Of a stretch of DNA of 64,000 nt, positions 12,056 to 22,439 are shown piece after piece. A model generated the notes under the pieces. The model searched no databases. It saw nothing but the letters and a program-made list of their open reading frames with translations, and was not told where the DNA came from. The DNA comes from Schizophyllum amplum (lineage: Eukaryota; Basidiomycota; Agaricomycetes; Agaricales; Schizophyllaceae): positions 1-64,000 of the forward strand of contig VDMD01000106.1 in NCBI GenBank assembly GCA_007026445.1, written 5' to 3'. Made by a program: the position numbers and the translations under genes. Position 1 is the first letter of the stretch. Each line of letters starts with the position of its first letter.

Positions 12056-12640
12056 TCATGGACGCCGTCCGCCGTCGACCGCGTCGCTCGCGGACATTGT
12101 TAATTCACTCATTGCCTAGGTGGTCAAGTTAGCGATGTCTCGTGTAGCCGGGCAAGTCACGCACCTCGCTTTCCGGGCGGCAATATGTATACTCATCTGA
12201 GGTGCCTGCATTCTCGTTGCCTAAGTTTTTGCAACGAACATCAGTCCAGGAACCCCCCTCGTCAGAAAATGATACTCGCCAACTTGTACGATGTACTCGT
12301 CCGAACTTCGATGATCTGCTTCTGGATGCCGAACCCAAAGTTGTCGTCTCCGAGAAGTTCTTCGTACCCAGATCATATGTCTAGACAAAACACGATTCCA
12401 CACCGCAGATGGCAGACTTGAACTCGTCAATGAGTGCATCTAAGTAAGGTGAGCAGCGCGAGTTAAGGGGAGCGTACGGTAACATACTGCTGACATGTCC
12501 ATTGATGCGAGCATTGGCCGTGGATACAAGAGTCGACAGACCACTGCGGGTACATTGAGCAGAACAATAAGTACAATCAAAGAATAAGAGCTCACAAAAA
12601 GCAAATAAATTTTGTCGGCGCGCAGCGCTGCACCCATGCA
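12056..12640 (-). CDS. Unrecognised multi-exon protein, 3' exons resolved
   Basis: Five 3' exons chain with perfect phase agreement: 12488-12543, 12404-12439, 12276-12359, 12165-12220 and 12056-12115, separated by introns of 48, 44, 55 and 49 bp. An upstream intron at 12544-12595 leads to a partly read exon from 12596. The peptide includes GLSTLVSTANARINGHVS, NALIDEFKSAIC, ELLGDDNFGFGIQKQIIEV and NENAGTSDEYTYCRPE. The phase fit over five introns makes this a real gene. I do not recognise the family; the segment has a mix of helical, charged and hydrophobic positions and no transmembrane segment. The start codon is not identified. The minisatellite at 11.77-12.04 kb lies just past the stop. 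Confidence 0.6.
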
Positions 12641-12736
12641 CGGCCTACGGCCGCGCGGTCGGCTCCCTCGTCCCTTGTCTGGCGACATCGCGACTTTCCA
12701 CCGCCAAGACCCTTCCTTCACGTCCTAGCTAGAACA

Positions 12737-14535
12737 TCAGCGAGGAGGCAATATCACAAACAAAAGAAGGAAACTCACGAAGAAAATGGCGACACTGCGC
12801 ACCACCGCGCTATATCTCCTTCTCCCCGTCCCGGGCTTCTGGCGCCACCTCCATGGCGGCAGGCAGAGACGCGAACCCCGCGCGCATCCTGAGGAAAGGT
12901 CAATAAGAAATCGATAGCGTGGAGGAGAAGGACCCGTCAAAGCACGAGATGATGGCAGAGCATGCGACGGCGCCGTGCGCCGTCGCAGTGAGCCCCAACC
13001 CGAGCTCACCTGCACGGCGATGGCCCGGCGTACGCACAACATCTGCGAGAGGCAGCCGCCACACGTCCCGCCTCCTTCAATTGCGCGTTCTCCCGGCGCA
13101 GCTCCTCCGCGTTTCGTGGCATATCCGCGCGCTCCGCCGTAGCTGTGCCACCAGCGGCTTGTGCTGCGCGTCCAGCAGAGCGTAATACGCGGCCACCACT
13201 GCTGCTTCGCCTGCGCCACGCGCGTATCCCCAGCTTCCCCTTGCGCGTGCTCGAGATCGTCCCGCGCGAGCCGCAGCTTGTCGCCCAGCTCGCGGAGCTT
13301 GTAATCGCGTCGGCGCACCGAGGCCCCGAGCTCCTCAAACTTGTGTACGCGGCAACGCTGCTCATCCGCGTGTGCGTTCTGGGTTGGGGTGAGCGCGCGG
13401 CGGCCGGCGAGGTGCTCGTCGGGCGTGGTGGACGGCGCGGATTCGATGACGGTGCGGACCTAGTGCACTCGTGTTCACGTGGGCTTGGATGCGGGCCCTG
13501 GTTGACTGCGCGGGCGGACTTGAGGGCGTCGAAGCGGAGGTCGCCGTTGGTAGGAGGGGGGACGGGCGGCGGGTGATGGCAGTCGTAAATGAGGAGTGGG
13601 AAGAAGGCTTGACAAAGGCGGCGGGCGAGGCGCCGTTGCGGCGGGTGGAACATAGGGCGAGGGCATTGTGAGCAGATTGGGGCCTGTGCCGGACGTGAGG
13701 CGGGTGGATGCGGACTGTTCGAGGCTGCTGTCGAAGATAGAGCGCGTGACAAGACGGGCGAGCTTCACAGTCGAGCGCGAGGGCTGCAGGGGTCGCGGCT
13801 CGTCATCGTCGTTGGCAATATTGCGCTTCCGGGTGGCCAGCGGGGCGGTCTCTTGACGTCTTCTTCTTCAGTGAGGGCAGTGCGTTTGCAAACTTGCTGT
13901 AGGCGCTGCGTACGATGGCGCTGTTCCACCCCGTTGGCAACGACTAAGGCGCGAAGACGTGATATTTCTGCGATCTGGTCAGCGAGCGATGCGGGTGATG
14001 GCGGGGAACGCACCCAGCGATTGTTGTGTTCCGTGGCGTGACAGCTCTCCCCCGCGTACTCGCATGATCAACAGGATATCTTAATCTGTGTAGTTAGTTC
14101 AGTATGCACGGGCTGAGCTTGAGGACGCACCTGCAAAGGCGGCGGGGGAAGCGCCGCCTCATCCACACGAGATTCACCGAAGCGCGCTTTTGAACGGCCG
14201 TGATTGCATGTAGAAGGCGAGAACAAAGAAGATAAAAGGGAGTTGTAAGCCGAAGGTGATAGCGTGCGGAGGAAGCCAGCAACCTTTCGTGGGTGCTGCA
14301 GGGGTGCTGGCCGAAAAACGCTGGGTATGACAGAGAGCGCCGGCGCTTTCTGGTCGGGAACTGCCGTGAGCCCCATCATTTCTTGGGTCAAAGCGTTCAG
14401 CGTCGACGACCTCCGACGCTCTGCAACCTTCCAACGGCGGGATTTTGCTACGGAAAAAAATAGAGTGAATTGAATGGTCGCTTCAAGTAAGAACATGAGA
14501 TTTTTAAACTCTGAAAGGTGCGAAGGGTGGGCCAC
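12737..14535 (-). pseudogene. Decayed coiled-coil protein gene, copy 2
   Basis: Coiled-coil stretches occur in several frames: ADQIAEISRLRALVVANGVE near 13950, a block starting ADEQRCRVHKFEELGASVRR and continuing with KLRELGDKLRLARDDLEHAQ (13360-13200), then YYALLDAQHKPLVAQLRR and ELRRENAQLKEAG (13190-13070). Moving between the last three needs two one-base frame changes. An upstream Ser/Pro-rich part (14535-14070) may be the N-terminus. The segment after RCRV resembles the block at 38.6 kb (RCRVCRVEELEAAVRRRDRE). I read it as a broken member of the same family. Confidence 0.45.
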
Positions 14536-15350
14536 AAAATGACTAGGTCCGAACTGATGGGCAAAACGCAGCTGAGGTGACCAAGAGTCAAGTCATATAA
14601 TTGCAGGAGGCTGTCGGACACGCTGAGGGCCACTCAGGTTGATCCAAACCAGTCCAGTCCTCACGTCATCGGGTACAGCCAGTCGTCCTGGGCCAGACGC
14701 TGCGACGCGCTCCCTCTCAGGTGTCGGCATGTCCCCCCCCCCCCCCACATGTCGCCGGCGCCTCTGTCATGCCCATAAACTCGAGTTAACGGGACGCGTG
14801 ACGTGATGACGGCGCTGTCGCCCGGAACCCGCTCACAGTATAGGACGATGCCCGAATGTTAGCAGTCGCTGTTGTAGCTTGATGAGCGTGCTCGACGCCC
14901 GCGCGGCGGCCTTAGGCGGCGCTCGCTGGCGGACGTCTCATGCTACAGAGAGCGACTTGATCGGCCGCGCCGCTCCTCATCGCACGAGACAGTGGCAAGG
15001 CCTGGACTTGCCCCCAACTTGGCATCTCAGCGGTGAGTGTGTGACTTAGCGGCACGAACATAAGACCTACCTTACATCCCTCTGTTTTGAAACAATAGGT
15101 TTGGTGGGCACCTTACCCGTTCTGTTTTTGTTAGTCCGACAACACCTTAGTGCCAAAATATTTCCCGGACACCATAACCACCATAAAGTTCGGGCGACAT
15201 GTCAGGCCCCAAAATGCTCGCCTAGTACAACATCAACATTTTACGCCATGCGTAGGGTGCGCTGAAGGGCAGCTAGCAAATAACAACCATAGGTCGATGC
15301 TAATATAAAAGACTATGAGAGAGTCAATGGCGCGACATCAAGCATCGGCT
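14536..15350. other. Intergenic stretch
   Basis: No frame with coding character. Contains a C-run near 14725-14738 and GC-rich inverted words around 14900-14930. Probably spacer between genes pointing in the same direction. Confidence 0.4.
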
Positions 15351-15356
15351 AGGACT

Positions 15357-16075
15357 TCAACGCACCAAGGATCGCCAGCTCATCGATTCCACCAGCGCGT
15401 TCAACGTTTCCCCTGCTATTTCGGCAGCAATGACAGTGCGGCCAGTTTTCGTTGACGTCTGCGCAGCACATGTTTTCCATACGCCACAACGAGCGAGCAT
15501 GGCTGGTACCGCAACATCGCACATGTTGAGACGGTACTCCGCCGCACATAAGGCCGCTTGACGTGTGGCGTCTGGTGGAGTCAGTGATGCGGCATCGCTC
15601 TACGTCGATGAGGCAGCTTACCCATGGCGTACTCGGACGATTTGAGCGCAATATCGTTCTGAAAGGTGATTATGGCTTGGAGAATCAGATATAAAGCTAT
15701 GATCATGAGTGCCGCCTGGAACGACAGATGTAGGAACCTGACCCAACGTTATTTCAGGATAGAGGGAAAGCAGATATTGAGGTACCCATAGAGTGTATGC
15801 CGTGTATCGTGTACCAGAGCACAAATATTGAAATTGAAGTGATTAATCACTTTTCCCGGTCTTGAGTACCAATGCCCACAATCGATACGTCGAAGCTGGG
15901 ATATCGCCTCTGTAGATGTCGGCGGTACGCGACTGAGTGCATCATCGAAGGACATCAAGCCAGTCACTGTCACTTGTTGCGGGAGCGACTTCGGAAGTGC
16001 GCCTGCCAGAGGCGCTGAGAACATGTCTGTTGGCACAATGAGCCCATCGGAGAGAGGTGACCGTATCGAGGCCAA
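15357..16075 (-). CDS. Brl1/Brr6-like nuclear-envelope protein
   Basis: Three exons join in phase: an upstream exon to 15786, then 15622-15737 and 15357-15571, introns 15738-15785 and 15572-15621. The product has a transmembrane helix (ALMIIALYLILQAIITF) followed by NDIALKSSEYAMD and a four-cysteine domain: ALCAAEYRLNMC, then AMLARCGVWKTCA, then AEIAGETLNALVESMSWRS. This is the pattern of the Brl1/Brr6 di-sulfide-bridge nucleocytoplasmic transport domain, whose members sit in the inner nuclear envelope and help nuclear pore assembly. Family knowledge: the domain is normally followed by a second membrane helix; here translation stops soon after SWRS, so that helix is not visible. The N-terminal limit is not certain: the frame is open to 16075, and further exons up to about 16.7 kb are possible. 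Confidence 0.75.
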
Positions 16076-16800
16076 ATTGCTTCTCGCGAGCTCTATGAAA
16101 GATTACCCTTACCCCAAGAAGCACGTAGAACTGACTCACTTCGAGGAAGATACTTAGCGAGACTATTCCAGCGCATCCAATTGAGTCGCTCGGTCTGGGG
16201 TCCAACCTGAGGTATGCCTCGTTTGCTATCATAACTGAACGACCTCCCGAAGGAATAGTTCTCAAGGTCGTGGATAGCATCTGCCACCGGCGCCACACGT
16301 AAGTAGATGTCTCTCAGAGCCTTTAGAGTAGGTAGCTACCCTTAGAAGCATTTCTCGAGGTGGGTTTGAAGGCGACATTCATCGGAGTTTGCTTCCGCTG
16401 GGATGTATTCCGTTGTTCGGACGCGTCTGGGTGGCGTACTCGGTGGAGGATCAAGCAGAGCGGGATAATTCCCGATCCTCCTGCTGCCACTGATCCGGTG
16501 GAAGGACACGAAGTCCGATCAAAGTATCCAGGGACCATCAATGATGACGAACGCTTGTTTACGCAGGTACTACGTAGCAGTTGGCGGGCGAGGCACAGGC
16601 ATGCCTGCGACCTATGGGCTGACCGCCGTCATCGCGATGAGACTGGTATATGCGTCGACCATATCCTCTTTTCTACTGCTCATGTAGGAGCAGGAATATT
16701 CTTGCATGCGACAGTATTCGCCGCCTGCAAGGGGACGCTGGCAAGAGGCGGTTCAGAGTTGGGGGCGTGACGTGTGCATACCGACGGTGACACCTTATGT
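16076..16800 (-). other. Possible N-terminal exons of the Brl1/Brr6-like gene
   Basis: Minus-strand open segments (for example 16298-16093 and 16541-16323, the latter Ser/Thr-rich) could be N-terminal exons, since fungal Brl1/Brr6 proteins have a long soluble N-terminus. I could not fix splice sites. Confidence 0.3.
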
Positions 16801-16902
16801 AAGGTTTTCTAAGGTAGTTACAGTTTTGTTGCTGTAGGTTACGATATTGTGAGCTCTCCGGCGGACTCTGTGTAAGTATATGGGCAAGCTAAGCGGCCCA
16901 GG

Positions 16903-18036
16903 TCAGGCTCTATGGTCTACCAGGGTATGAGGAGAGAAGAAGAGAAGAAGAGAAGAAGCAAGGCAGATACTAAGTATCTGGCGTTCCACGCGGTGGCTGA
17001 TGCTGGCGAAGTAAGTGAAATGCTTGAGGAGTTCGGCGGTCTTGTTGGTGGGGCCGCCTTTGACCGCTTCCGAGGACGGCGTGATGGACTCCATGGTCGC
17101 CATCATGTTCTCGGAGCATTCGTCAAACTGGGCGATGGTTAAGTGTGAGTCGGAAACAAGTTGTAGTTGAGCCATTGTGCCGTTTTCGTCGACGACGGTG
17201 GCGTCCTTGGTGTTTTGCTTGTGGTGAGTGCGAGTTTTGATTCGGTCTTGGTAGACGGCCAGGCGCATGACGGACGTGAGGAAGAAGGCGAGGCAGAGGC
17301 GGAGGCCGACAGAGAAATGGATTTTGTAGATGTCGAGGATTGTGGCGCTGTTGCCGGCGCCCGAGATCGGGGGTGCGTCGTTGAAGACCTTGGTCTCGAA
17401 GCCTGTCTGGATAGGTTTCAGTTTCCTCTGCTCGCGTTCTTGCCTTTCTTTGTCCGCCTTCGCCTCGTCCCGCTCCTTCTCGGCTCTCTCCGTGTCCGCG
17501 AGCTCCTTCTTCAGGAACCTCGGGAAGCTTGCCCAGTCCTCCTTCCTCGTCTCCTTCGGCATCCGCAAGAAATCGTCCTTCTCCCCCTTCGTATATCCGA
17601 CGAGGTGGCGTAGTCGTTTCCCCGGGGCTGTGCACTTGCCGGCCATGAAAAGGATCGTCCAGCGGATACTTGAGTCGTTGGCTATTTCGACCGCTACGTT
17701 CTCGCGGTGCCGGTACGTGAGTGGCATGTCGTCGGCCGGGAGGGTAGGGGCAGGGGTCTTCCACGCTGACAGCTCGTCCTTGGTCTTGGGGAGTCCTGGG
17801 TTGGGCAATTGTTGTGGCTGAGGCGCTTGTGGGCCCTGGTTTTGCTGAGAATGGGGTATATGCGCGTTGTTTTGTTGCCTAGAGGGTGAGGGAAGGTTCC
17901 CGCTGTTGCTTGAGCCGGCCTGCGATGCCGGCTCGGGGTTCATGAGGTGCGCCATGCCCGAGGGTTGGGATGGCGGCGCTCGATGTTGAGATTGTTGGTG
18001 CGGTTGATTATCGAGTTCGGTGCGATCGTTTTCCAT
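16903..18036 (-). CDS. Intact 377-residue protein of unknown function
   Basis: A single uninterrupted frame from ATG at 18036 to a stop at 16903. Residues 1-75 are Gln/Pro/Ser/Asn-rich and probably disordered. A compact middle part (about 85-170) contains YRHRENVAVEIANDSSIRW and the basic segment GKRLRHLVGYTKGEKDD. A highly charged helix follows (ADTERAEKERDEAKADKERQ), then a hydrophobic stretch FSVGLRLCLAFFLTSVMRLA that might be a membrane or buried helix. Another hydrophobic patch lies at the C-terminus. It is unusual here in being intronless and fully open. I recognise no family. The Brl1/Brr6-like gene lies downstream on the same strand and the SUN gene starts about 400 bp away in the opposite direction, so the two promoters may be shared. 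Confidence 0.65.
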   Translation of the reverse strand: MENDRTELDNQPHQQSQHRAPPSQPSGMAHLMNPEPASQAGSSNSGNLPSPSRQQNNAHIPHSQQNQGPQAPQPQQLPNPGLPKTKDELSAWKTPAPTLPADDMPLTYRHRENVAVEIANDSSIRWTILFMAGKCTAPGKRLRHLVGYTKGEKDDFLRMPKETRKEDWASFPRFLKKELADTERAEKERDEAKADKERQEREQRKLKPIQTGFETKVFNDAPPISGAGNSATILDIYKIHFSVGLRLCLAFFLTSVMRLAVYQDRIKTRTHHKQNTKDATVVDENGTMAQLQLVSDSHLTIAQFDECSENMMATMESITPSSEAVKGGPTNKTAELLKHFTYFASISHRVERQILSICLASSLLLFFSPHTLVDHRA

Positions 18037-18194
18037 GTTGGGTAAGGCCGAAGGTGCTGAGGTGCGAGAAAAATGATGTGAGGGACTGCTGAACTGTCCA
18101 AGATGGAAAGTCTACGCGTCCAACCGGCCCGTGATCGTGGGGGATGCACGTGACAGTCACGGGCCCTCCGACCGACGTTCGACCGTCGGCCGTC

Positions 18195-18262
18195 TGAGCT
18201 TGCCTCGCGCCGCGGTCGGGCGTTCGCACCACTCTCTGGCCCGCGGCTCACACCGGGCGCTG
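18195..18262. repeat. Segment shared with 42.34-42.41 kb
   Basis: The words AGCTTGCCTCGC, GCGGTCGGGCGTTCGCA and GGCCCGCGGCTCACA occur in the same order as at 42336-42392. This marks a dispersed repeat fragment. Confidence 0.5.
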
Positions 18263-18432
18263 GACGCTTTGGAACTTAAGCTTACTGTAAGGCTCCGAAG
18301 CGTACGCGTAAGCGGAACCGCATATGCTGTGTGACGCAATGCCACGCGCTGTCGGAGGTAGGCGCGCGATCGCGACGTACGCGTGATCCCGACACTCATC
18401 CGTGCCACCCAGAAAGATATACTGCATTCGAC

Positions 18433-19379
18433 ATGGTAAGTATAATCTTTCCTTTAATGTGGATTGAACGGGACTGATCTCCCTAGCCTCCTAGCCAAGT
18501 TCGCATTTACCTGTTCATCATGCTGTCAACCCCATTCCTGGGTTTCGCGTTCGTGCAGCTGCATCAATGGCTAGCCACCGCTACATGGCCCATCCATCAA
18601 TGGCTAGCCACCGCTACATGGCCCATCCACGGTGCGCCACTTGACGTATAGCAGAGGCACTGACTGACTACTCTGTACATTTAGCGGTCTTTCAGAGCAA
18701 GGACATCACCACTTCCCATCCGGACTATAGATCATCCTCATTCTTGGACGACTTCGATCAAGCGTTCGATGCGCGTATCATCCCTCATTTCACGTCTCCT
18801 ACGCTGAATCTCCCGGAACATACAATGTGGACGTGGATGACTAGCCACTATCATGGCTACGATACTCGAAACCCTGCCATCCAGCTGCCCGCCTACGTCT
18901 TCTCCGCCGATACGACTCAGCCAGGGCGGTGCTGGGAGGTCGGCACAGAAGTGGCACAGATTGGTGTGCGCTTCAAGCACGACATCCGTCTCAGCGCAAT
19001 CGCCTTATACCATCCTGGCTCAGTCTTCTTGCCCATCGACGCGCTTTCTGCTCTGCCCCGTATCGTTCAGGTGTGGCTAGCGACGGACGACGCATCAGCT
19101 CAAACCATGACCTCGACTGAACAATGGACGCTGCCTGCGCAGCACTTCGTAACCGATACTAGCAAACGCCTAGGCTACTTCATCCTTCTCGCTGAGTTGG
19201 AGTATCGCAGTCATCCGAGTCATGCTACTTATCTAGTCTACTCGCTCCAGAATCTCGCTGATAACGCAGCACGTATGTCGGCAAATTCTGAGCTCATTCT
19301 GCGCTCAGTGCACAATTGGGGGTCGAATAGTACATGCTGGTATCGGGTAGCTATTCACGGACACGAGATTCTTGCCTGA
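18433..19379 (+). CDS. SUN-domain (Sad1/UNC-like) protein
   Basis: CDS join 18433-18435, 18487-18631, 18685-19379; introns 51 and 53 bp, phases agree; 280 residues. The N-terminus has a membrane helix (about residues 8-26, IYLFIMLSTPFLGFAF), then a Trp-rich linker. Residues from about 130 to the end match the SUN fold: RCWEVGTEVAQIGVRFKHDI, an ALYHPGSVF strand region, RIVQVWLATDD, and the typical ending VHNWGSNSTCWYRVAIHG. SUN proteins sit in the inner nuclear or ER membrane with the domain in the lumen and pair with KASH-type partners. No long coiled coil precedes the domain, so it is a short member, more like the fungal SUN-like side families than a classical Sad1. The linker carries an exact 33-bp tandem duplication. 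The upstream gap is about 400 bp to the divergent 377-residue gene. Confidence 0.8.
18562..18627 (+). repeat. Exact 33-bp tandem duplication inside the SUN gene
   Basis: Two identical in-frame units encode HQWLATATWPI twice, residues 27-37 and 38-48, directly after the membrane helix. Confidence 0.9.
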
Positions 19380-19679
19380 ATTATGTCACGCTCAAAAAGG
19401 ACCTGTTCTATAACAACAAATACTTGCATTGTATTCTGAAGCCCGCCGCACTCCCGAGCCCGCCCCGAACTCCCCAGAATACCCCTCGCCTCCTCCGAAC
19501 GTCGATATTCGTCCCTAGAATTATCACGTGGGTATGTCGATTTTGAGGCTCGAAACATTGTTAGGGGGCGAAATGCGAGGTTGCGAGGGTCGGACTGTGA
19601 AGGAATCAGGTGAGGGCGCGGAACCCGTCAAGGTAGAGGGCGGCGGAGCATGCAGGAGGATCGAAGTAGCTGAGAACCG

Positions 19680-21806
19680 TCAGCTCGAGCACCCACTCGT
19701 CAGTCATCCCTGACTCACCGAAGCCGTCGCTGCAGTCCTGAGTCTCTCCCAGCCCCGTCATCGCCACCTTCCCATCCGTCAGTTAGAATACCTGTGTGAC
19801 TCTGGGTATTTGATGATGAGAGTTTGAGTATGAGGTTTGAGACGTCATCGGTAAAGGTCCTTGCCTGGACAGCCTGAATGGAGGCATATTGGGCCGTGCG
19901 AGCGTGTTTTTGACTCCAGCAACGCGTCGGGGTAGAGTAAACATGTCGAGAGCGTGCGCGATGCGCGCAGGGAGGGTGGATGGATGGATCGGGACAGGCT
20001 GGATCAAAGTAGTTGACGTTCGCCAGCCTGCGCACGCAGAACAAACAACTCGCGTACCTCCCCTTCGTGCGCAGCAACGTTTCCGCGCAGCCCGCCGCGC
20101 TCTCCATCACCCCAAACCACCATCGCCTGCCCCAGACTGCCCCATCTGTTCACTGGAACTCCGGCGCGGATATGTGTCGATTTGCACCCATCTGCTACGA
20201 TGTTCGGACGATGTTGGAATGGCGTCATCTTGGACAGACTAAAGGAGACATTGGGGCCGTGCGAGGGCTTGAAGGTAGCGAGGGCGTGCAGCGAGGTACC
20301 AGGGCGCGGGCAAGGTAGCGAGGCCGCGGGCAAGGTGACGAGGCCACGGGCAAGAGCGTGCGTGTGAGCTTGATGGCTTAAAAGCGCAAATGAGGGCAAG
20401 CGCGCGACGTGTCGAGGGCGCGAGCCTGAGGGCGCACGGGTGTGGGATATTGTCGAGGGGACTTGAGGGCTCCGTATGCGAGCTTCAATGAGAACATGTG
20501 CAAACCAGACGCGAGTGAGCGAGGGTGCGACGCGGTGGACGAATTACTCACCTCAAACTGAAATTGCATGCTGTTGCGCCGCGCAGGTCCCAGAAGAGCT
20601 TGCGAGGGTGAATATCGCCACCGCGACCTGTCGTGACACGAAGCATGGTGAGCGAGTTGCAGTCGACACGGTCGCGCAAGAGACGGAAGAAGCGCCTGGC
20701 TTCGAGCTGCCCGGCTTCCCACTTCCATTCGTCGATCGAGTCTCTTAAGCGCAAGTCGTAGTGCTGTAGTTCGTGCAGGTGCAACGGCTTTGAGGACATG
20801 AGACCATGCGTCTCTGATAGTCGGAGAATACGCAGCGTACGAACCCGGGCGCGAGGGCGGGCGACTTTTTCGGGACGGGCCCGGGAAGTGTAACAGGTGG
20901 AGCTCTTCAAGAAAGACGAGGTGTCGGAGGTGAGGGACCGCCTTGTAGTTTCTGCAGGGGGAGATACTTAGCCAGAGAGCGGATGTGGGAGATGGGGGCA
21001 AAGACACCGAGAGTCTCGAGAGGGGTAAAAGAATAGTAGTCGTGAACCATCGCGAGAACGACGTCGGAGCCGTTATCGCTCGCCTGGACCTCGGTATCGA
21101 TTCCGTCGAGGGTGGTCTCGGTCGCCCAGCCGATGTGCAGGGTGTGCATGTTGGGGAGAATGGGCCGCTTTTGAGGAGCGGAGCGTAAGAGACGTTCGTC
21201 GATCAGTGGGTGCACTTCTGGCTTATGATTCCAGCCCTTGAGCACCTTGATCCGGGCGACATAACTGACGAGTCGGGAGTACTCGACGTCCGTCAAACTA
21301 TCGTCAGGGCCTTGCAAGGTGAGAAGCTGCATGGCGCGTCAATCAGCACGAAAAAGGATTGAGCGATGTGGAAATTGCTCACCAGCTGGTGTACCCAAAA
21401 GCTCTCCATGTATGACATCCCAAAATCATTTTGGTATCCACGGATCGGAAAATACAATGTGCGTACCACGCGCTGCTCTTTATGCGCGGGAGGATGCGGA
21501 AGAGGTTCGTGCTTGTGTTTTGCTTTTCCATAGTACATCGAGTGCAACGTCACTGACGGCCCGATTGACGGTGGCAAGGTGGAGGAGGTAGGCACGGCCA
21601 TTCTTGGTTGCAAGAAGAGTCCTGCAGGCCTCAATAAATACGTCGTATACCGAAACGAAGAGTGATACTATGGAGTTTTCTGACTTGAGCGATAAGACGG
21701 TGTCACCAGTGGGTAACTGCGCCAGCAGAGCGTCCATGTCTGCCGTGGCGGCAAGGTGCATAACCTGAGACCCAGAGGCTGAGCTGATAGCGTCGAAAGG
21801 CTCCAT
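19680..21806 (-). CDS. F-box-like / LRR-type protein
   Basis: The start near 21806 gives residues with VSVYDVFIEACRTLLATKNG and AVSDVALDVLW, the usual opening of Agaricomycete F-box-like proteins. After a four-A run at 21524-21527 the best frame changes. A later exon from about 21330 reads LTLQGPDDSLTDVEYSRLVS, LPNMHTLHIGWATET and FTPLETLGVFAPISHIRSLA, which are LRR-like. Another (about 20850-20560) reads EARRFFRLLRDRVDCNSLTM. A C-terminal piece TDEWVLELTVLSYFDPPACS lies near 19.68 kb. At least one intron (GTGAGC donor near 21383) is clear. The product would be an SCF-type substrate adaptor by family analogy. Several exon joins are not fixed and the far 3' part may belong to a separate fragment. 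Confidence 0.5.
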
Positions 21807-21849
21807 ATGTTCCTGTGAAGGCCTCGACAGCGCAGGGCCTGTCGAGATG

Positions 21850-22435
21850 GGAAGAGGCGAGCAGTCACTAGCAGTTCAAGACTGGCCGAAGTGGGTGCCG
21901 GAGAGAAGGAGAAGAATACGAGTTCCGGATTTATATTCAGCGCACAATGGCCAGCGGCATGAGGTTGCTCATGTCTAAGAACAAAGGACAGGTAATGGTC
22001 AACGTGCTGACTCGAACGTTTCAATTTGTCGCCCCGGAGGCCACATCAGATGATCACAATCCCACGATCACGCCAGAAGTCGAACCTCGTATCATGACAC
22101 GATACAGATGCGTTTCCGGCTTCTACTGATCGTGCAGGGCGATAAGTATTAATCTGAGGCATGTAATGAGCATGCTTCCTTCGCTCCATAAGAGACAGCT
22201 ATGAGAAGGCTACTGGTATAGAGCTGGCGACAAGCGAGCCATGGCACATACAGCAACTTGAAGATGATGAAGCAGGACAAACATGAAGGGTGATGCAAGA
22301 AGACCCACAAGGAAGGTACAGGTACAAAACAATACTACGCCGCAGGGTGATGTACAGATGCAAGAAAGCACGGAAGATACAAGATACTTAATAAGGCAAA
22401 CGATCGTGTGCAGCGAATGAGCCATCAGGGCGCTT
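21850..22435. other. Intergenic between two minus-strand genes
   Basis: No coding frame stands out. It should hold the promoter of the F-box-like gene and the 3' end of the zinc-finger gene. Confidence 0.35.
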
Positions 22436-22439
22436 ACGC

